A stretch of 64,000 nt of DNA from Pseudomonas putida (GCF_001976065.1 NZ_MNAH01000002.1:297781-361780); one strand, 5' to 3'; positions 24,757-35,033 are shown, counted from the first letter of the stretch. Made by a program: numbers and translations. Notes: generated by a model from the letters alone, not told the origin.

Positions 24757-25794
24757 ATGGTGCGTCTTTGTGCAGCATTGCTGATCTGTCTGCTCGCCAG
24801 CCTGAGTTCAGTGCACGCCGCGCCTGCGCCGCATCCGCACTGGAGCGTCGGCTTTCATGAAATGAGCTTTCTCGATCCGCTCGATCTGCAACCGATGCGC
24901 GCCATTGCCTTCTATCCCTCGAGCGCAAAGGAACACTCCAGCACGCTTGAGGGCTACAGCGTCGAAGCCGGGGAAGACACCAAAGTGGCCATCGGCCGCT
25001 TTCCGATGTTGATGCTGTCCCATGGCAACACCGGCACTCCGCTGGCCCTGCACGACCTGGCCACGTCGCTGGCTCGCAAGGGGTTTGTGGTGGTGGCGGT
25101 GATTCATCCGGGTGACAACTCCAGGGACCACAGCCGTCTCGGTACCTTGAGCAATCTTTACGGACGACCGATCCAGATTTCCGAAGCCATTACCGCGACG
25201 CTGGGCGATCCCATGCTCGCACCCTTCGTCAACGCCGAACAGGTTGGGGTCATCGGTTATTCGGCAGGGGGCGAGACAGCGTTGATACTGTCTGGCGCGA
25301 CCCCGGACCTGGACCGTTTGCGCCGTTATTGCCAGGAACGTCCCGACGACCATGATGCCTGCAATACCCAGGGTGAACTGATCGTCGACCGCGATGATTT
25401 GCAACCGGTGGCCGACCCGCGGGTCCATGCATTGCTGCTGATGGCGCCGCTGAGCCTGAAGTTTGGCCGTCATACCCTGGCCGATGTGCATGTTCCGGTC
25501 CTGCTTTACAGCGGCGATGGCGACAAGCTGGTGGCCCCCGACAAGAATGCATCGGCCCTTGCGCGCAAGCTGCCCGTCGCCCCCGACTTCAAGCTGCTCG
25601 CCGGGGCCGGGCACTTCGTATTCATGGCACCGTGCAATGACGAACAGATCGTCATCACGCCAGCCCTGTGCACCGATGCCGAGGGTGTCGATCGCGCCGA
25701 TATTCACCGTAACTTGATCGCCGAAGCCGGGCGCTTCTTCTCTCGTACCTTGGGCAAGCCCACGCGCGCTGGGATGCAGACCGCCGATCAATGA
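24757..25794 (+). CDS. Exported alpha/beta hydrolase (dienelactone hydrolase-like)
   Basis: A 345-residue protein: signal peptide VRLCAALLICLLASLSSVHA, then an alpha/beta-hydrolase domain. The nucleophile elbow is GVIGYSAGGET (G-Y-S-A-G), the acid is probably in YSGDGDKLV and the histidine in GAGHFVFM. It resembles putative dienelactone hydrolases and platelet-activating-factor acetylhydrolase-like proteins. Periplasmic, substrate unknown. AAGGTGGGG before the ATG at 24757 decides the start over a GTG four codons earlier. Confidence 0.85.
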   Translation: MVRLCAALLICLLASLSSVHAAPAPHPHWSVGFHEMSFLDPLDLQPMRAIAFYPSSAKEHSSTLEGYSVEAGEDTKVAIGRFPMLMLSHGNTGTPLALHDLATSLARKGFVVVAVIHPGDNSRDHSRLGTLSNLYGRPIQISEAITATLGDPMLAPFVNAEQVGVIGYSAGGETALILSGATPDLDRLRRYCQERPDDHDACNTQGELIVDRDDLQPVADPRVHALLLMAPLSLKFGRHTLADVHVPVLLYSGDGDKLVAPDKNASALARKLPVAPDFKLLAGAGHFVFMAPCNDEQIVITPALCTDAEGVDRADIHRNLIAEAGRFFSRTLGKPTRAGMQTADQ

Positions 25795-25818
25795 ACATCG
25801 CACCCAGCCCTGTAGGAG

Positions 25819-27006
25819 TCAGGTCATTGCGCGGTGTTTGAGTAGCAGTGTCAGGCCCAGCGCACACACCGACAACAACGCCGCACTGAAAAAGATCCAC
25901 GCGTACCCCAGGTTCAACGCCACCGCGCCCATCAATGGACCGGCGATTGCCAGCGCCAGGTCAAAAAACACCGCATAAGCGCTCAGGCCCGCGCCGCGAC
26001 TGGAATTGGGCACCTGCTTGATCGCCTCGACGCCCAGGGCTGGATACACCAGCGACAAACCGAAACCGGTCAGGCCGGCACCGATCAAGGCATAACCGGT
26101 CGAAGGCGCCAACCACAACAGCACCAGGCCAATGGTTTCGATGGACATGCAGGCAACGGCGCAAGTGAAACCGCCAAAACGGCTGATGCTGGAAATGAAC
26201 AGCAATCGGGCCAGGATGAAGCACATCCCGAACACCGTCAGGCAATACGCCGCGCCGCTCCAGCCACGATTGACGTAATAAAGCGTGATGAAGGTGGTGA
26301 GGGTGCCGTAGCCGATCGAAGCCAGGCTCAGGCTGGCACCGAAGGGTGCGATCCGCCCGAACACCGCCCAGAACGGCAGTCGCTCACCGCGCACCACCGG
26401 CACCGACGGTTTGTTGCGAATCAGCAGCAAAGCCAACAGCGCCAGCGCCGACAGGGCGATACCCAGGCTGGCAAACCCCAGTTGACCGACCATCACCACC
26501 CCCAGTGGCGCCCCGATCGCAATCGCGCCATAAGAGGCGATGCCGTTCCATGAGATCGAGCGCGCGGTGTGTTCGGCGCCTACCTGGCCCATGCACCAAC
26601 TGATGGTGCCGACTCCGATCAGCCCTTGGGCGATGCCCAACAACAAGCGTCCGGCGATCAGGATCAGCAGGCTGATCAATGGGAAGCTTTGCAGCAAGGT
26701 CGACAACAAGGTCAGCCCGCCGCTCAAGACGATCCCCGCCAGGCCATAGATGATTGCGCGCTTGGTGCCGATGTTGTCGGACATGCGCCCGGCCATGGGC
26801 CGGCTGAGGAGGGTGGCCAGATATTGCGAGCCAATGGTCAGCCCGGCGACAACGGCGCTGAACCCCAATTGTTCATGGACATACCCCGGCAGCACCGCAA
26901 TCGGCAGGCCGATGCAGAGGAAGGCGACGAAGGTATAGAAAACGATGGAAACGATCTGCAAGGTGATCGCCATGGAGCTTTGCGGTGGCTGTTCTTGCGC
27001 AGACAT
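25819..27006 (-). CDS. MFS transporter, YhhS/YfcJ (UPF0226) type
   Basis: A 395-residue, twelve-segment major facilitator protein. The first half matches the YhhS/YfcJ group well (IGLPIAVLPGYVHEQLGFS, GSQYLATLLSRPMAGRMSD, GRLLLGIAQGLIGVGTISW, SWNGIASYGAIAIGAPLG). E. coli relatives are putative arabinose/other sugar or drug exporters with no firm substrate. It is monocistronic and convergent with the hydrolase gene; only 24 nt separate the stops. Confidence 0.88.
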   Translation of the reverse strand: MSAQEQPPQSSMAITLQIVSIVFYTFVAFLCIGLPIAVLPGYVHEQLGFSAVVAGLTIGSQYLATLLSRPMAGRMSDNIGTKRAIIYGLAGIVLSGGLTLLSTLLQSFPLISLLILIAGRLLLGIAQGLIGVGTISWCMGQVGAEHTARSISWNGIASYGAIAIGAPLGVVMVGQLGFASLGIALSALALLALLLIRNKPSVPVVRGERLPFWAVFGRIAPFGASLSLASIGYGTLTTFITLYYVNRGWSGAAYCLTVFGMCFILARLLFISSISRFGGFTCAVACMSIETIGLVLLWLAPSTGYALIGAGLTGFGLSLVYPALGVEAIKQVPNSSRGAGLSAYAVFFDLALAIAGPLMGAVALNLGYAWIFFSAALLSVCALGLTLLLKHRAMT

Positions 27007-27117
27007 GGGGGCTCGTTCGCGGGCAGCGGTGGGAGAGCTTCATGATGGCGTGGCCGTGGGATAAAAGGAAGCAGGCTAACTAATTTGCATGGATATTCTC
27101 TTTGTTGCTGAAGGCCT

Positions 27118-27184
27118 CATCGCGAGCAGGCTCGCTCCCACAGAGGAAAGCGTTCCAAATGTGGGAACGAGCCTGCTCGCGATG
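27118..27184. repeat. REPIN upstream of the MFS gene
   Basis: Two inverted REP units (27118-27143 and 27160-27184), CATCGCGAGCAGGCTCGCTC and its near-complement, are separated by 16 nt between the start of the MFS gene and the terminator of ybiT. Confidence 0.85.
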
Positions 27185-27219
27185 GTCTCGACACCACAGA
27201 AAATCATGAGCCGGAATGC

Positions 27220-27249
27220 AAAAAGCCCCGTCACAAAGGACAGGGCTTT
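27220..27249 (-). terminator. Intrinsic terminator of ybiT
   Basis: On the minus strand AAAGCCCTGTC pairs with GACGGGGCTTT and runs into TT, 36 nt past the ybiT stop. The stem is 7 bp plus an interrupted extension. Confidence 0.7.
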
Positions 27250-27285
27250 AAGTTGCAGCTTGCAGCTAAAAACTAATAGCAGTTT

Positions 27286-28872
<1,587 letters not shown>

Positions 28873-29205
28873 AGGTTTTTCCTGCGAAGCATTCAGAGTA
28901 GCTAGGGTTGCGGCAGTACCGAATCAGTACCCGTTTCCGTCATTCGGATCACGGGAAATGCATCCCGGTCAGAAGCGGAAGATCCATCTGGCAATAAGTG
29001 GACAGCAGCATGTGGAGCGCTTGGCCCGAGTCGACGTGCGCTGAGGCCGGGATCATCCCGTCATCAACCAAGGGGGGCGCGTAAAGTTTGGCGGCGATTG
29101 TACTGGTCTGGCTCTTTAAACGATAGGGCAATAAGGCCGCACCGACGCATTGTCTGCATCAACGGACAGATTTTCACATTTGCAGGCTAACAATTGATTA
29201 AAGAC

Positions 29206-29223
29206 GATGGCTAAAATGCCATC
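29206..29223. terminator. Hairpin followed by a T-rich stretch, upstream of lpxO
   Basis: GATGGC-TAAAAT-GCCATC is followed by TTTCATTT on the plus strand. It could terminate a short leader transcript or be part of the adjacent operator region. Confidence 0.35.
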
Positions 29224-29231
29224 TTTCATTT

Positions 29232-29250
29232 GATGCCAAACGTTGGCATC
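29232..29250. promoter_or_regulatory. Palindrome GATGCCAA-ACG-TTGGCATC
   Basis: A perfect 8-bp inverted repeat with a 3-nt centre lies 102 nt before the lpxO GTG. It has the form of a dimeric regulator site. The protein is unknown. Confidence 0.4.
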
Positions 29251-29351
29251 GGCTCAAGGACGGGTCACCCGGCCCGCTGACTGGTTTTCAGACGCTGCAC
29301 AAGCTCCACAGGCCGTTAGTGCCAGGGGCGCAGTTTGTTCACCTCTGACGT

Positions 29352-30263
29352 GTGACGATTTCCGTGAAACTCATCATTGCCGCTGTCTATGTAGTCTCCA
29401 TCGCCTATGTCCACCTGCGCGGTCGCGTACGCCACAAGCTGGCGCGCCAACTGAGCGACCACTCGACGTTCCTGGCGCCGATCAATTGCTTCCTTTATCT
29501 GTTCTCGAAGATCCCCAACAAGCCGTTTCTCAACCCGGCGGACTTTCCCGACCTGACGCCGCTGCAGACTCACTGGGCAGAAATTCGCGCCGAAGGCCAG
29601 AACCTGCTGAAAGCGGGGGAGATCAAGCGCTCCAACGATTACGACGACGTCGGCTTCAACTCCTTCTTCAAGACCGGCTGGAAGCGTTTTTACCTGAAAT
29701 GGTACGGCGACAGTCACCCCTCGGCCATGAAACTCTGCCCGCGCACCACCGAACTGGTACAGGGTATCGGCTCGATCAAGGCGGCGATGTTTGCCGAGCT
29801 GCCGCCGGGCTCGAAACTGGTTCGCCATCGCGATCCGTATGCCGGTTCCTACCGGTACCACCTGGGCCTGGAAACGCCCAATGACGCCGGTTGCTACATC
29901 AACGTCGATGGCGAGAACTATCACTGGCGCGATGGTGAAGCGGTGATATTCGACGAGACATTCATTCATTACGCGCAAAACACCACCGAGCAGAACCGCA
30001 TCATCCTGTTCTGCGATGTCGAGCGCCCGATGAAATACCGCTGGGCGGCCGCGTTCAATAGCTGGTTCAGCCGCAACGTGATGTCGGCTGCCGGTGCGCC
30101 GAACGAGGCGGGTGACAGGACCGGGGGCATCAACCGGCTGTTCGGCAGGATCTACAAGGTTCGCCTGCACGGCAAGGCGTTGAAAAAGCGCAATCGCAAG
30201 CTGTATTACCTGCAGAAGTGGGCGTTTTTTGGTGGGTTGCTGGCGATTTTTGTCCTGGTCTGA
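29352..30263 (+). CDS. lpxO: Lipid A 2-hydroxylase LpxO (Asp/Asn beta-hydroxylase fold)
   Basis: A 303-residue Fe(II)/2-oxoglutarate dioxygenase. The HxD...H triad is seen in LVRHRDPYAGSYRYHLGL and ETFIHYAQN, with the 2-oxoglutarate-binding Arg in NRIILFCDVERPMKYRW. N- and C-terminal hydrophobic segments (LIIAAVYVVSIAYV and WAFFGGLLAIFVLV) anchor it in the inner membrane, as in LpxO. It hydroxylates the secondary acyl chain of lipid A. The start is a GTG; a second GTG at 29364 gives MKLIIAAVYVV, the common LpxO opening, and is equally plausible. Confidence 0.9.
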   Translation: MTISVKLIIAAVYVVSIAYVHLRGRVRHKLARQLSDHSTFLAPINCFLYLFSKIPNKPFLNPADFPDLTPLQTHWAEIRAEGQNLLKAGEIKRSNDYDDVGFNSFFKTGWKRFYLKWYGDSHPSAMKLCPRTTELVQGIGSIKAAMFAELPPGSKLVRHRDPYAGSYRYHLGLETPNDAGCYINVDGENYHWRDGEAVIFDETFIHYAQNTTEQNRIILFCDVERPMKYRWAAAFNSWFSRNVMSAAGAPNEAGDRTGGINRLFGRIYKVRLHGKALKKRNRKLYYLQKWAFFGGLLAIFVLV

Positions 30264-30353
30264 GGACGCCTTCGCTGGCAAGCCAGTTCCTACGGGACTT
30301 GCGATCGTCACAAACCTGTAGGTGCCAGCGATGGGGCCGGAGCATTCAACCCA

Positions 30354-31214
30354 TCACTTGCTGACTTTCTTCCTCGCCGCCGGTTTGGTCGTCGACTTAG
30401 GCTTGGCAGGCGCCTTGGTCGCCGCCTTGCCCCCCAAACTACGTTTGAGCAACTCGGTCAAATCAATAACATCAGCAGTCTTGCGCTCCTCTTCACCCGT
30501 GGCCGTTTCAACATCCTCGATCTTGCCTTCATGGGCTTTCTTGTCCACCAGGGCCATGATCTTGTCTTCGAATTCGTCCCGGTAATCGTCCGGCGACCAA
30601 TCGACACTCATGTCCTGCACCAGGCGCTTGGCCATGTCCAGTTCGCCCTTGGACAGCTCGGCCTTGGTCACGTCGGGGCCCAGTGCCAGTTCGTCCAGGC
30701 TGCGGACCTCCGCCGGCCAGCGCAGTTTTACAAGCACCATGGCCGACTCCAGCGGCATCAAGGCCGCCAGGTACTGGCGGGTGTGCAGCACCACGCGGGC
30801 CAGCGCAACTTTGTGGGTCTTGGTCAGGGTTTCGCGCAACAGGGCATAGACCTTGCCACCGCGTTTATCCGGCGCCAGGTAGTAGGGCGTGTCGATGTTC
30901 TGCAGCGGGATCTGCTCGCTGTCGACAAAGGCGAAGATATCGATGGTCTGGGTCGACAGGGGATGGGCCGAGCGGATCTCTTCTTCACTGAGCACCACAT
31001 AGCGGCCTTTTTCATACTGCACACCTTTGACGATGTGCTCTTTGGTGACTTCCTTGCCGGTCACCTTGTTGACGCGCTTATAACCCACCGGGTCCATGCT
31101 GCGGCTGTCCAGCCAGTCGAAATCCACCCCTTGGGAGGACGTCGCCGAGACCAGCGCCACGGGAATATGCACCAGCCCGAAACTGATCGCGCCTTTCCAG
31201 ATTGCCCGTGCCAT
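30354..31214 (-). CDS. ku: Non-homologous end-joining protein Ku
   Basis: A 286-residue bacterial Ku: MARAIWKGAISFGLVHIPVALVSAT opens the core beta-barrel, with YYLAPDKRGGKVYALLRETL in the bridge region. A Lys/Ala/Pro-rich basic tail (from about residue 255) is typical of the DNA-interacting C-terminus. Ku binds double-strand ends and recruits LigD. No ligD is in the window, so this copy is separated from its partner. GGGGAAGACCACC precedes the ATG. Confidence 0.95.
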   Translation of the reverse strand: MARAIWKGAISFGLVHIPVALVSATSSQGVDFDWLDSRSMDPVGYKRVNKVTGKEVTKEHIVKGVQYEKGRYVVLSEEEIRSAHPLSTQTIDIFAFVDSEQIPLQNIDTPYYLAPDKRGGKVYALLRETLTKTHKVALARVVLHTRQYLAALMPLESAMVLVKLRWPAEVRSLDELALGPDVTKAELSKGELDMAKRLVQDMSVDWSPDDYRDEFEDKIMALVDKKAHEGKIEDVETATGEEERKTADVIDLTELLKRSLGGKAATKAPAKPKSTTKPAARKKVSK

Positions 31215-31411
31215 GGTGGTCTTCCCCGAAAGTGATGTTCAGGTGACCTTGGACCTCGCGCAAAAGTTTCAGCGGCCTGCGGTCCGGTCCTGGCCGTGCT
31301 TCAACTTCGTGTTACATCTTGCGTGGAAGGTTTGGGTTAACAAATCCGAACCTCAGGCGTAGCGTGCTATCGAAGACTCTATTCATCACGCACACGTCGA
31401 GAGGCTAGCCC

Positions 31412-31738
31412 ATGAACCGATACGTAACTGGCCTTTTCGTGCTGGCATTGGGCGGCGTACTCGGTCATGCGGCCCAGGCAGGCATCGCGTTGCAGGTGGC
31501 GCAAAACCTTCCGGGCAGCACCAACAACAACCCCTACAACAGCCCGATCCGCCGTGCCAATCCGAACAGCATGCAGGGTACGCAGCCCAGTGCCCCGGCC
31601 ATTCGTGGACCGAACACTGTGCCGGTACCACGCACGCCCACCCTCGACAATGGCGGCATAGGCAATCGCTATCCACAGGGCTCGGCCCCCGCCAGCGCGC
31701 CGAAGTTCATCCCTAATCCAGCGCCGCGCAGTCCCTGA
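31412..31738 (+). CDS. Small exported Pro/Asn-rich protein
   Basis: A 108-residue protein: signal peptide MNRYVTGLFVLALGGVLGHA with AQA cleavage, then a disordered mature part rich in Pro, Asn, Gly and Ser (NLPGSTNNNPYNSPIRRANP, VPVPRTPTLDNGG, IPNPAPRSP). There is no cysteine and no predicted fold. GAGGCTAGCCC precedes the ATG. It lies 45 nt before the sugar dehydrogenase gene on the same strand and may be cotranscribed. Unknown function. Confidence 0.75.
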   Translation: MNRYVTGLFVLALGGVLGHAAQAGIALQVAQNLPGSTNNNPYNSPIRRANPNSMQGTQPSAPAIRGPNTVPVPRTPTLDNGGIGNRYPQGSAPASAPKFIPNPAPRSP

Positions 31739-31783
31739 ATTTCAGGACAACTGTCCTGTATCCCATGACAAAAGGAATCGTGC

Positions 31784-32932
31784 ATGTTGCATAAAACCCT
31801 CCTGGCCGCTTTCTGTGCCAGCACCTTGTTAGCCTTCAGCGCCCCAGCCCTGGCGGCGACTCAGGATATGCAAAGCGAACAGGGCACCCTTGAGGTCAAG
31901 CCGATCGCCACAGGACTGGAGCACCCCTGGGCATTGGCTTTTCTACCGGACAGCCAGGGAATGTTGGTCACTGAGCGCCCGGGCAACCTGCGGGTGGTAA
32001 CGGCCGAAGGCAAATTGTCTGCGCCGCTCAACGGCGTGCCCAAGGTCTGGTCCAAGGGGCAGGGCGGCTTGCTGGATGTGGCACTGTCACCCGACTTCAG
32101 GCAAGACCGGTTGATCTACCTGTCGTATGCCGAAGGGGGTGGTCAGGGTGGCAAGGCCGGTACCGCGGTCGGTCGCGGGCGGCTGTCCGAGGACCTGACG
32201 ACGCTGAAGGATTTCCGGGTGATTTTCCGCCAGGAGCCCAAACTCTCGGTCGGCAACCATTTTGGATCGCGGCTTGTCTTCGACCGCGACGGCTATCTGT
32301 TCGTAACCCTGGGGGAAAACAACGACCGGCCCACTGCCCAGGACCTCGACAAGTTGCAAGGCAAGGTCGTCAGGATCTACCCGGACGGCAAGGTGCCTGA
32401 CGACAACCCCTTCGTCGGGCAGGCCGGCGTGCGCCCGGAAATATGGGCCTTCGGCGTGCGTAACCCGCAAGGCGCGGCGCTCAACCCCTGGACCGGCACG
32501 CTCTGGGAAAACGAACACGGGCCACAGGGCGGTGATGAGGTCAACATCATCGAACGCGGCAAGAACTACGGTTGGCCGTTGGCCACCCACGGCATCAATT
32601 ACTCGGGCCAGCCGATCCCGGAAGCCAACGGCAAGACCGCCGAAGGCACCGTCGGGCCGCACCATGTCTGGGAAAAGTCCCCTGGTTTGAGCGGCCTGGC
32701 ATTCTACGACGGTGATCGCTTCAAGGCCTGGCATCACAACGCGTTCATTGGCGCGCTGGTCACCCGGGAGCTGATTCGGCTGAAATTCGACGGCGACAAG
32801 GTGGTTCATGAAGAACGCTTGCTGGGCGAACTGGACAAGCGTATCCGCGATGTGCGGCAGGGGCCGGATGGGTATTTGTATGTCTTGACCGATGAGGCGG
32901 ATGGAGGGTTGTACAGGGTCGGATTGAAGTAA
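31784..32932 (+). CDS. PQQ-dependent aldose sugar dehydrogenase (YliI/Asd-like)
   Basis: A 382-residue periplasmic protein: signal peptide to about residue 24 (PALAA), then a six-bladed GSDH beta-propeller. Family landmarks are GLEHPWALAFLPDSQGMLVTERPGNL, GGLLDVALSPDF, NHFGSRLVFDRDGYLFVTLG, VRNPQGAALNPWTGTLWENEHGPQGGDE and GKNYGWP. The conserved His/Arg/Asp around the PQQ site are present. It oxidises aldoses with PQQ as cofactor and delivers electrons to the respiratory chain. AAAGGAATCGTGC gives the start. Confidence 0.92.
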   Translation: MLHKTLLAAFCASTLLAFSAPALAATQDMQSEQGTLEVKPIATGLEHPWALAFLPDSQGMLVTERPGNLRVVTAEGKLSAPLNGVPKVWSKGQGGLLDVALSPDFRQDRLIYLSYAEGGGQGGKAGTAVGRGRLSEDLTTLKDFRVIFRQEPKLSVGNHFGSRLVFDRDGYLFVTLGENNDRPTAQDLDKLQGKVVRIYPDGKVPDDNPFVGQAGVRPEIWAFGVRNPQGAALNPWTGTLWENEHGPQGGDEVNIIERGKNYGWPLATHGINYSGQPIPEANGKTAEGTVGPHHVWEKSPGLSGLAFYDGDRFKAWHHNAFIGALVTRELIRLKFDGDKVVHEERLLGELDKRIRDVRQGPDGYLYVLTDEADGGLYRVGLK

Positions 32933-33042
32933 AGGGCATTGCTCGCATTCGACCGAGATCAAATGTGTGCGAGATTGGCTCGCGATGGCTATCGCGGATT
33001 CGAACCATTGACTTGCCACCAACGCCCGGCTATTTTCCAGGC

Positions 33043-33108
33043 ATGACTTCCACCGTATTGCGCTGCCAGCCAAGCATTATTACCGCCATTCCTTATTTGG
33101 CGGGCTAG
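33043..33108 (+). CDS. Putative ilvA leader peptide
   Basis: A 21-codon frame encoding MTSTVLRCQPSIITAIPYLA plus a final Gly, ending UAG. Nine of 21 codons are Thr, Val, Leu or Ile (including ATT ATT ACC and a further ATT), the products and substrate of the branched-chain pathway. It sits 84 nt before the threonine dehydratase start and just ahead of an intrinsic terminator, as leader peptides of attenuated operons do. The Shine-Dalgarno is weak (CCAGGC). Confidence 0.7.
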   Translation: MTSTVLRCQPSIITAIPYLAG

Positions 33109-33149
33109 CTCACGACTGCAGCACCCAACCCGCCCAAGAGGCGGGTTTT
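33097..33149 (+). promoter_or_regulatory. Transcription attenuator upstream of ilvA
   Basis: The terminator is AACCCGCC (33127-33134), loop CAAGA, GGCGGGTT (33140-33147), then TTC ATTTTC. The segment TTGGCGGG at 33097-33104, the last codons of the leader peptide, can instead pair with CCCGCCCAA of the terminator's left arm. Ribosome stalling at the Ile/Thr codons would leave it free as an antiterminator; a ribosome reaching the stop codon would cover it and allow termination. Confidence 0.7.
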
Positions 33150-33191
33150 CATTTTCTGTCTCAGGGCTCTGATCAATGTCAGGAGACGATC

Positions 33192-34205
33192 ATGACCTGT
33201 GTGCCTGCCCAACAAAATCTGCTTGAACATTACGTCAGGAAAATCCTTGCCGCGCCGGTCTATGAACTGGCGGTGCGCACCCCCTTGCAACCCTCGCCGG
33301 CGCTGTCTGTGGCCTTGGGCAATCAAATTCTGCTCAAACGCGAAGATCTGCAACCGACTTTTTCGTTCAAGATCCGTGGTGCCTACAACAAGCTGGTACA
33401 ACTGAGCCCTGATCAACAGGCGCGAGGCGTAGTGACGGCTTCGGCGGGCAATCACGCCCAGGGCGTGGCGTTGGCGGCGCGTGAACTGGGCATTGAAGCG
33501 ACGATAGTGATGCCCGCCAGCACGCCGGAGTTGAAGGTGCTCGGGGTGCGCAGCCGTGGCGCGGATGCGCGGCTGCACGGCGCGAGTTTTCCCTTTGCCC
33601 TGGCCTATGCGCTGGATCTGGCGGAACAAACCGGGAAGACCTTTGTATCGCCCTTCGACGACCCCGATGTGATTGCGGGACAGGGCACCGTGGCCATGGA
33701 GATCCTGCGTCAGCACCAGGGCCCGCTGGATGCGATCTTTGTACCGGTGGGCGGCGGCGGTCTGATCGCCGGCATCGCGGCGTACGTCAAATACCTGCGG
33801 CCGCAAGTGCGCATCATCGGCGTCGAGTCGGAACATTCGGCTTGCTTGCAGGCGGCACTGGAGGCGGATCAGCGCGTCATCCTGGCCAGCGTCGGAACTT
33901 TCGCCGATGGGGTAGCGGTCGCACAGATCGGCGCCCATGGTTTTGAGGTGTGCCGGTTTTGCGTCGATGAGGTGCTGACCGTCAGCAACGACGAACTGTG
34001 TGCTGCCATCAAGAATATCTATGACGATACTCGCTCGATCGCCGAACCTTCTGGTGCATTGGCGGTGGCTGGAATCAAGAAGTACGTGGCGAAAAACAAT
34101 GTCCGTGGCCAAACCTTCGTGGCTATCGAGTCGGGTGCCAATATCAATTTCGACAGTTTGCGCCATGTCGCCGAGCGCGCCGCTTTATACGGCACCCCGG
34201 CATAG
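33192..34205 (+). CDS. ilvA: Threonine dehydratase, IlvA catalytic domain without ACT domains
   Basis: A 337-residue PLP enzyme making 2-oxobutyrate from threonine. The PLP lysine is Lys60 in PTFSFKIRGAYNK, the phosphate loop is PVGGGGLIAGIAAYVK, and TASAGNHAQGVALAA and SGALAVAGIKKYV are family blocks. By hand comparison it follows the catalytic part of biosynthetic E. coli IlvA (ASAGNHAQGVA, FVPVGGGGL, AEPSGALA.AG.KKY) and stops where the two C-terminal ACT domains would start (about 514 residues in E. coli). It should therefore lack isoleucine feedback inhibition. AGGAGACGATC precedes the ATG. The attenuator upstream supports a branched-chain role. Confidence 0.9.
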   Translation: MTCVPAQQNLLEHYVRKILAAPVYELAVRTPLQPSPALSVALGNQILLKREDLQPTFSFKIRGAYNKLVQLSPDQQARGVVTASAGNHAQGVALAARELGIEATIVMPASTPELKVLGVRSRGADARLHGASFPFALAYALDLAEQTGKTFVSPFDDPDVIAGQGTVAMEILRQHQGPLDAIFVPVGGGGLIAGIAAYVKYLRPQVRIIGVESEHSACLQAALEADQRVILASVGTFADGVAVAQIGAHGFEVCRFCVDEVLTVSNDELCAAIKNIYDDTRSIAEPSGALAVAGIKKYVAKNNVRGQTFVAIESGANINFDSLRHVAERAALYGTPA

Positions 34206-34248
34206 AACCTGTCGGCGGGTAACCGAAGGCTACAAATCCGTTAAACGG

Positions 34249-34731
34249 TTATTCCGCGACGGCTTTCTCGACCTTGTTCGACGCCGACCAGATCCGGTAG
34301 CGCACCTCAATATCCTTTGGCACGTAGAGCACGATCGGCAGTTTGCTGTTGTAGCGCAGCAGGAAACCGTCGCCCACCACCGGTACGAAATCCTGGGTGC
34401 TCTTGCCATCGGGGCAGGCCATGAGTGTGCTCATGGGGCCGATGACTTTTTCCAGGCGGTAGAACGGATAACCCCAACCTTCGAGGTTCTTCTCTTCGAG
34501 AATGCCGCCCAGGCGTTGGCGATTGCAATCGACAGCCAGGGTCTTGCCGGCCAGGATCTCGACCTGGAAATCGTCTTCACGGGCTTGCGGGGCGAGGTGA
34601 ATGACCTGGCGGGTGAAACCACTGTCGGGTTTCGGAAAGGGTGCGACGTTTTCGAGTTTTGCTGCCTGGGCGATGCTGGACAACGTGATAGCAATCAGCC
34701 CGACGGTGGTACTGATGGTCGATGAACCCAT
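34249..34731 (-). CDS. eco: Ecotin, periplasmic serine protease inhibitor
   Basis: A 160-residue exported protein: the signal peptide ends SSIAQA, followed by [20 protein letters not shown]. Ecotin landmarks are [34 protein letters not shown] and [15 protein letters not shown]. The disulfide cysteines are Cys69 and Cys106. The reactive-site loop reads M-S-T-L-M-A-C, so P1 is Leu103 where E. coli ecotin has Met. Ecotin dimers inhibit chymotrypsin-fold proteases in the periplasm. AAGGAGGCATC fixes the start; the longer frame upstream is not used. It is convergent with ilvA. Confidence 0.93.
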   Translation of the reverse strand: MGSSTISTTVGLIAITLSSIAQAAKLENVAPFPKPDSGFTRQVIHLAPQAREDDFQVEILAGKTLAVDCNRQRLGGILEEKNLEGWGYPFYRLEKVIGPMSTLMACPDGKSTQDFVPVVGDGFLLRYNSKLPIVLYVPKDIEVRYRIWSASNKVEKAVAE

Positions 34732-35033
34732 GATGCCTCCTTGCGAATGTGAGGGGTGAGCGGATACTGGATCGGCTTGGCCGCCATTCTCGACGGCGTC
34801 AGGGGCCAATGCAAATTCTTCGACCCTGCGTGCAAATTGCAGGGCCGCCGAACGCCCTTTTTGCAGTTTGCACGACCGATTTTACGAGACCTTACAATAA
34901 GCCCTTGATTTACCGATGAGCTGCACAGCGGAATTCAAGGCATGTTTTATGCTGTAGCTGTTCTTAAGCTGACCGGGTTTTCATATGAGTCAGCGTCGAT
35001 AGTTAATTGGCAGTCTCACAACGGAGGGTCGCC

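Larger units (their letters stand above)
28873..29351. other. Intergenic region between divergent ybiT and lpxO
   Basis: These 479 nt contain no credible gene. They hold the ybiT leader, a GATGGC-TAAAAT-GCCATC hairpin (29206-29223) and a 19-nt palindrome (29232-29250), about 100 nt before lpxO. An A+T-rich stretch (about 29165-29205) is the best place for the lpxO promoter, but no clear -35/-10 pair was found. Confidence 0.5.
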
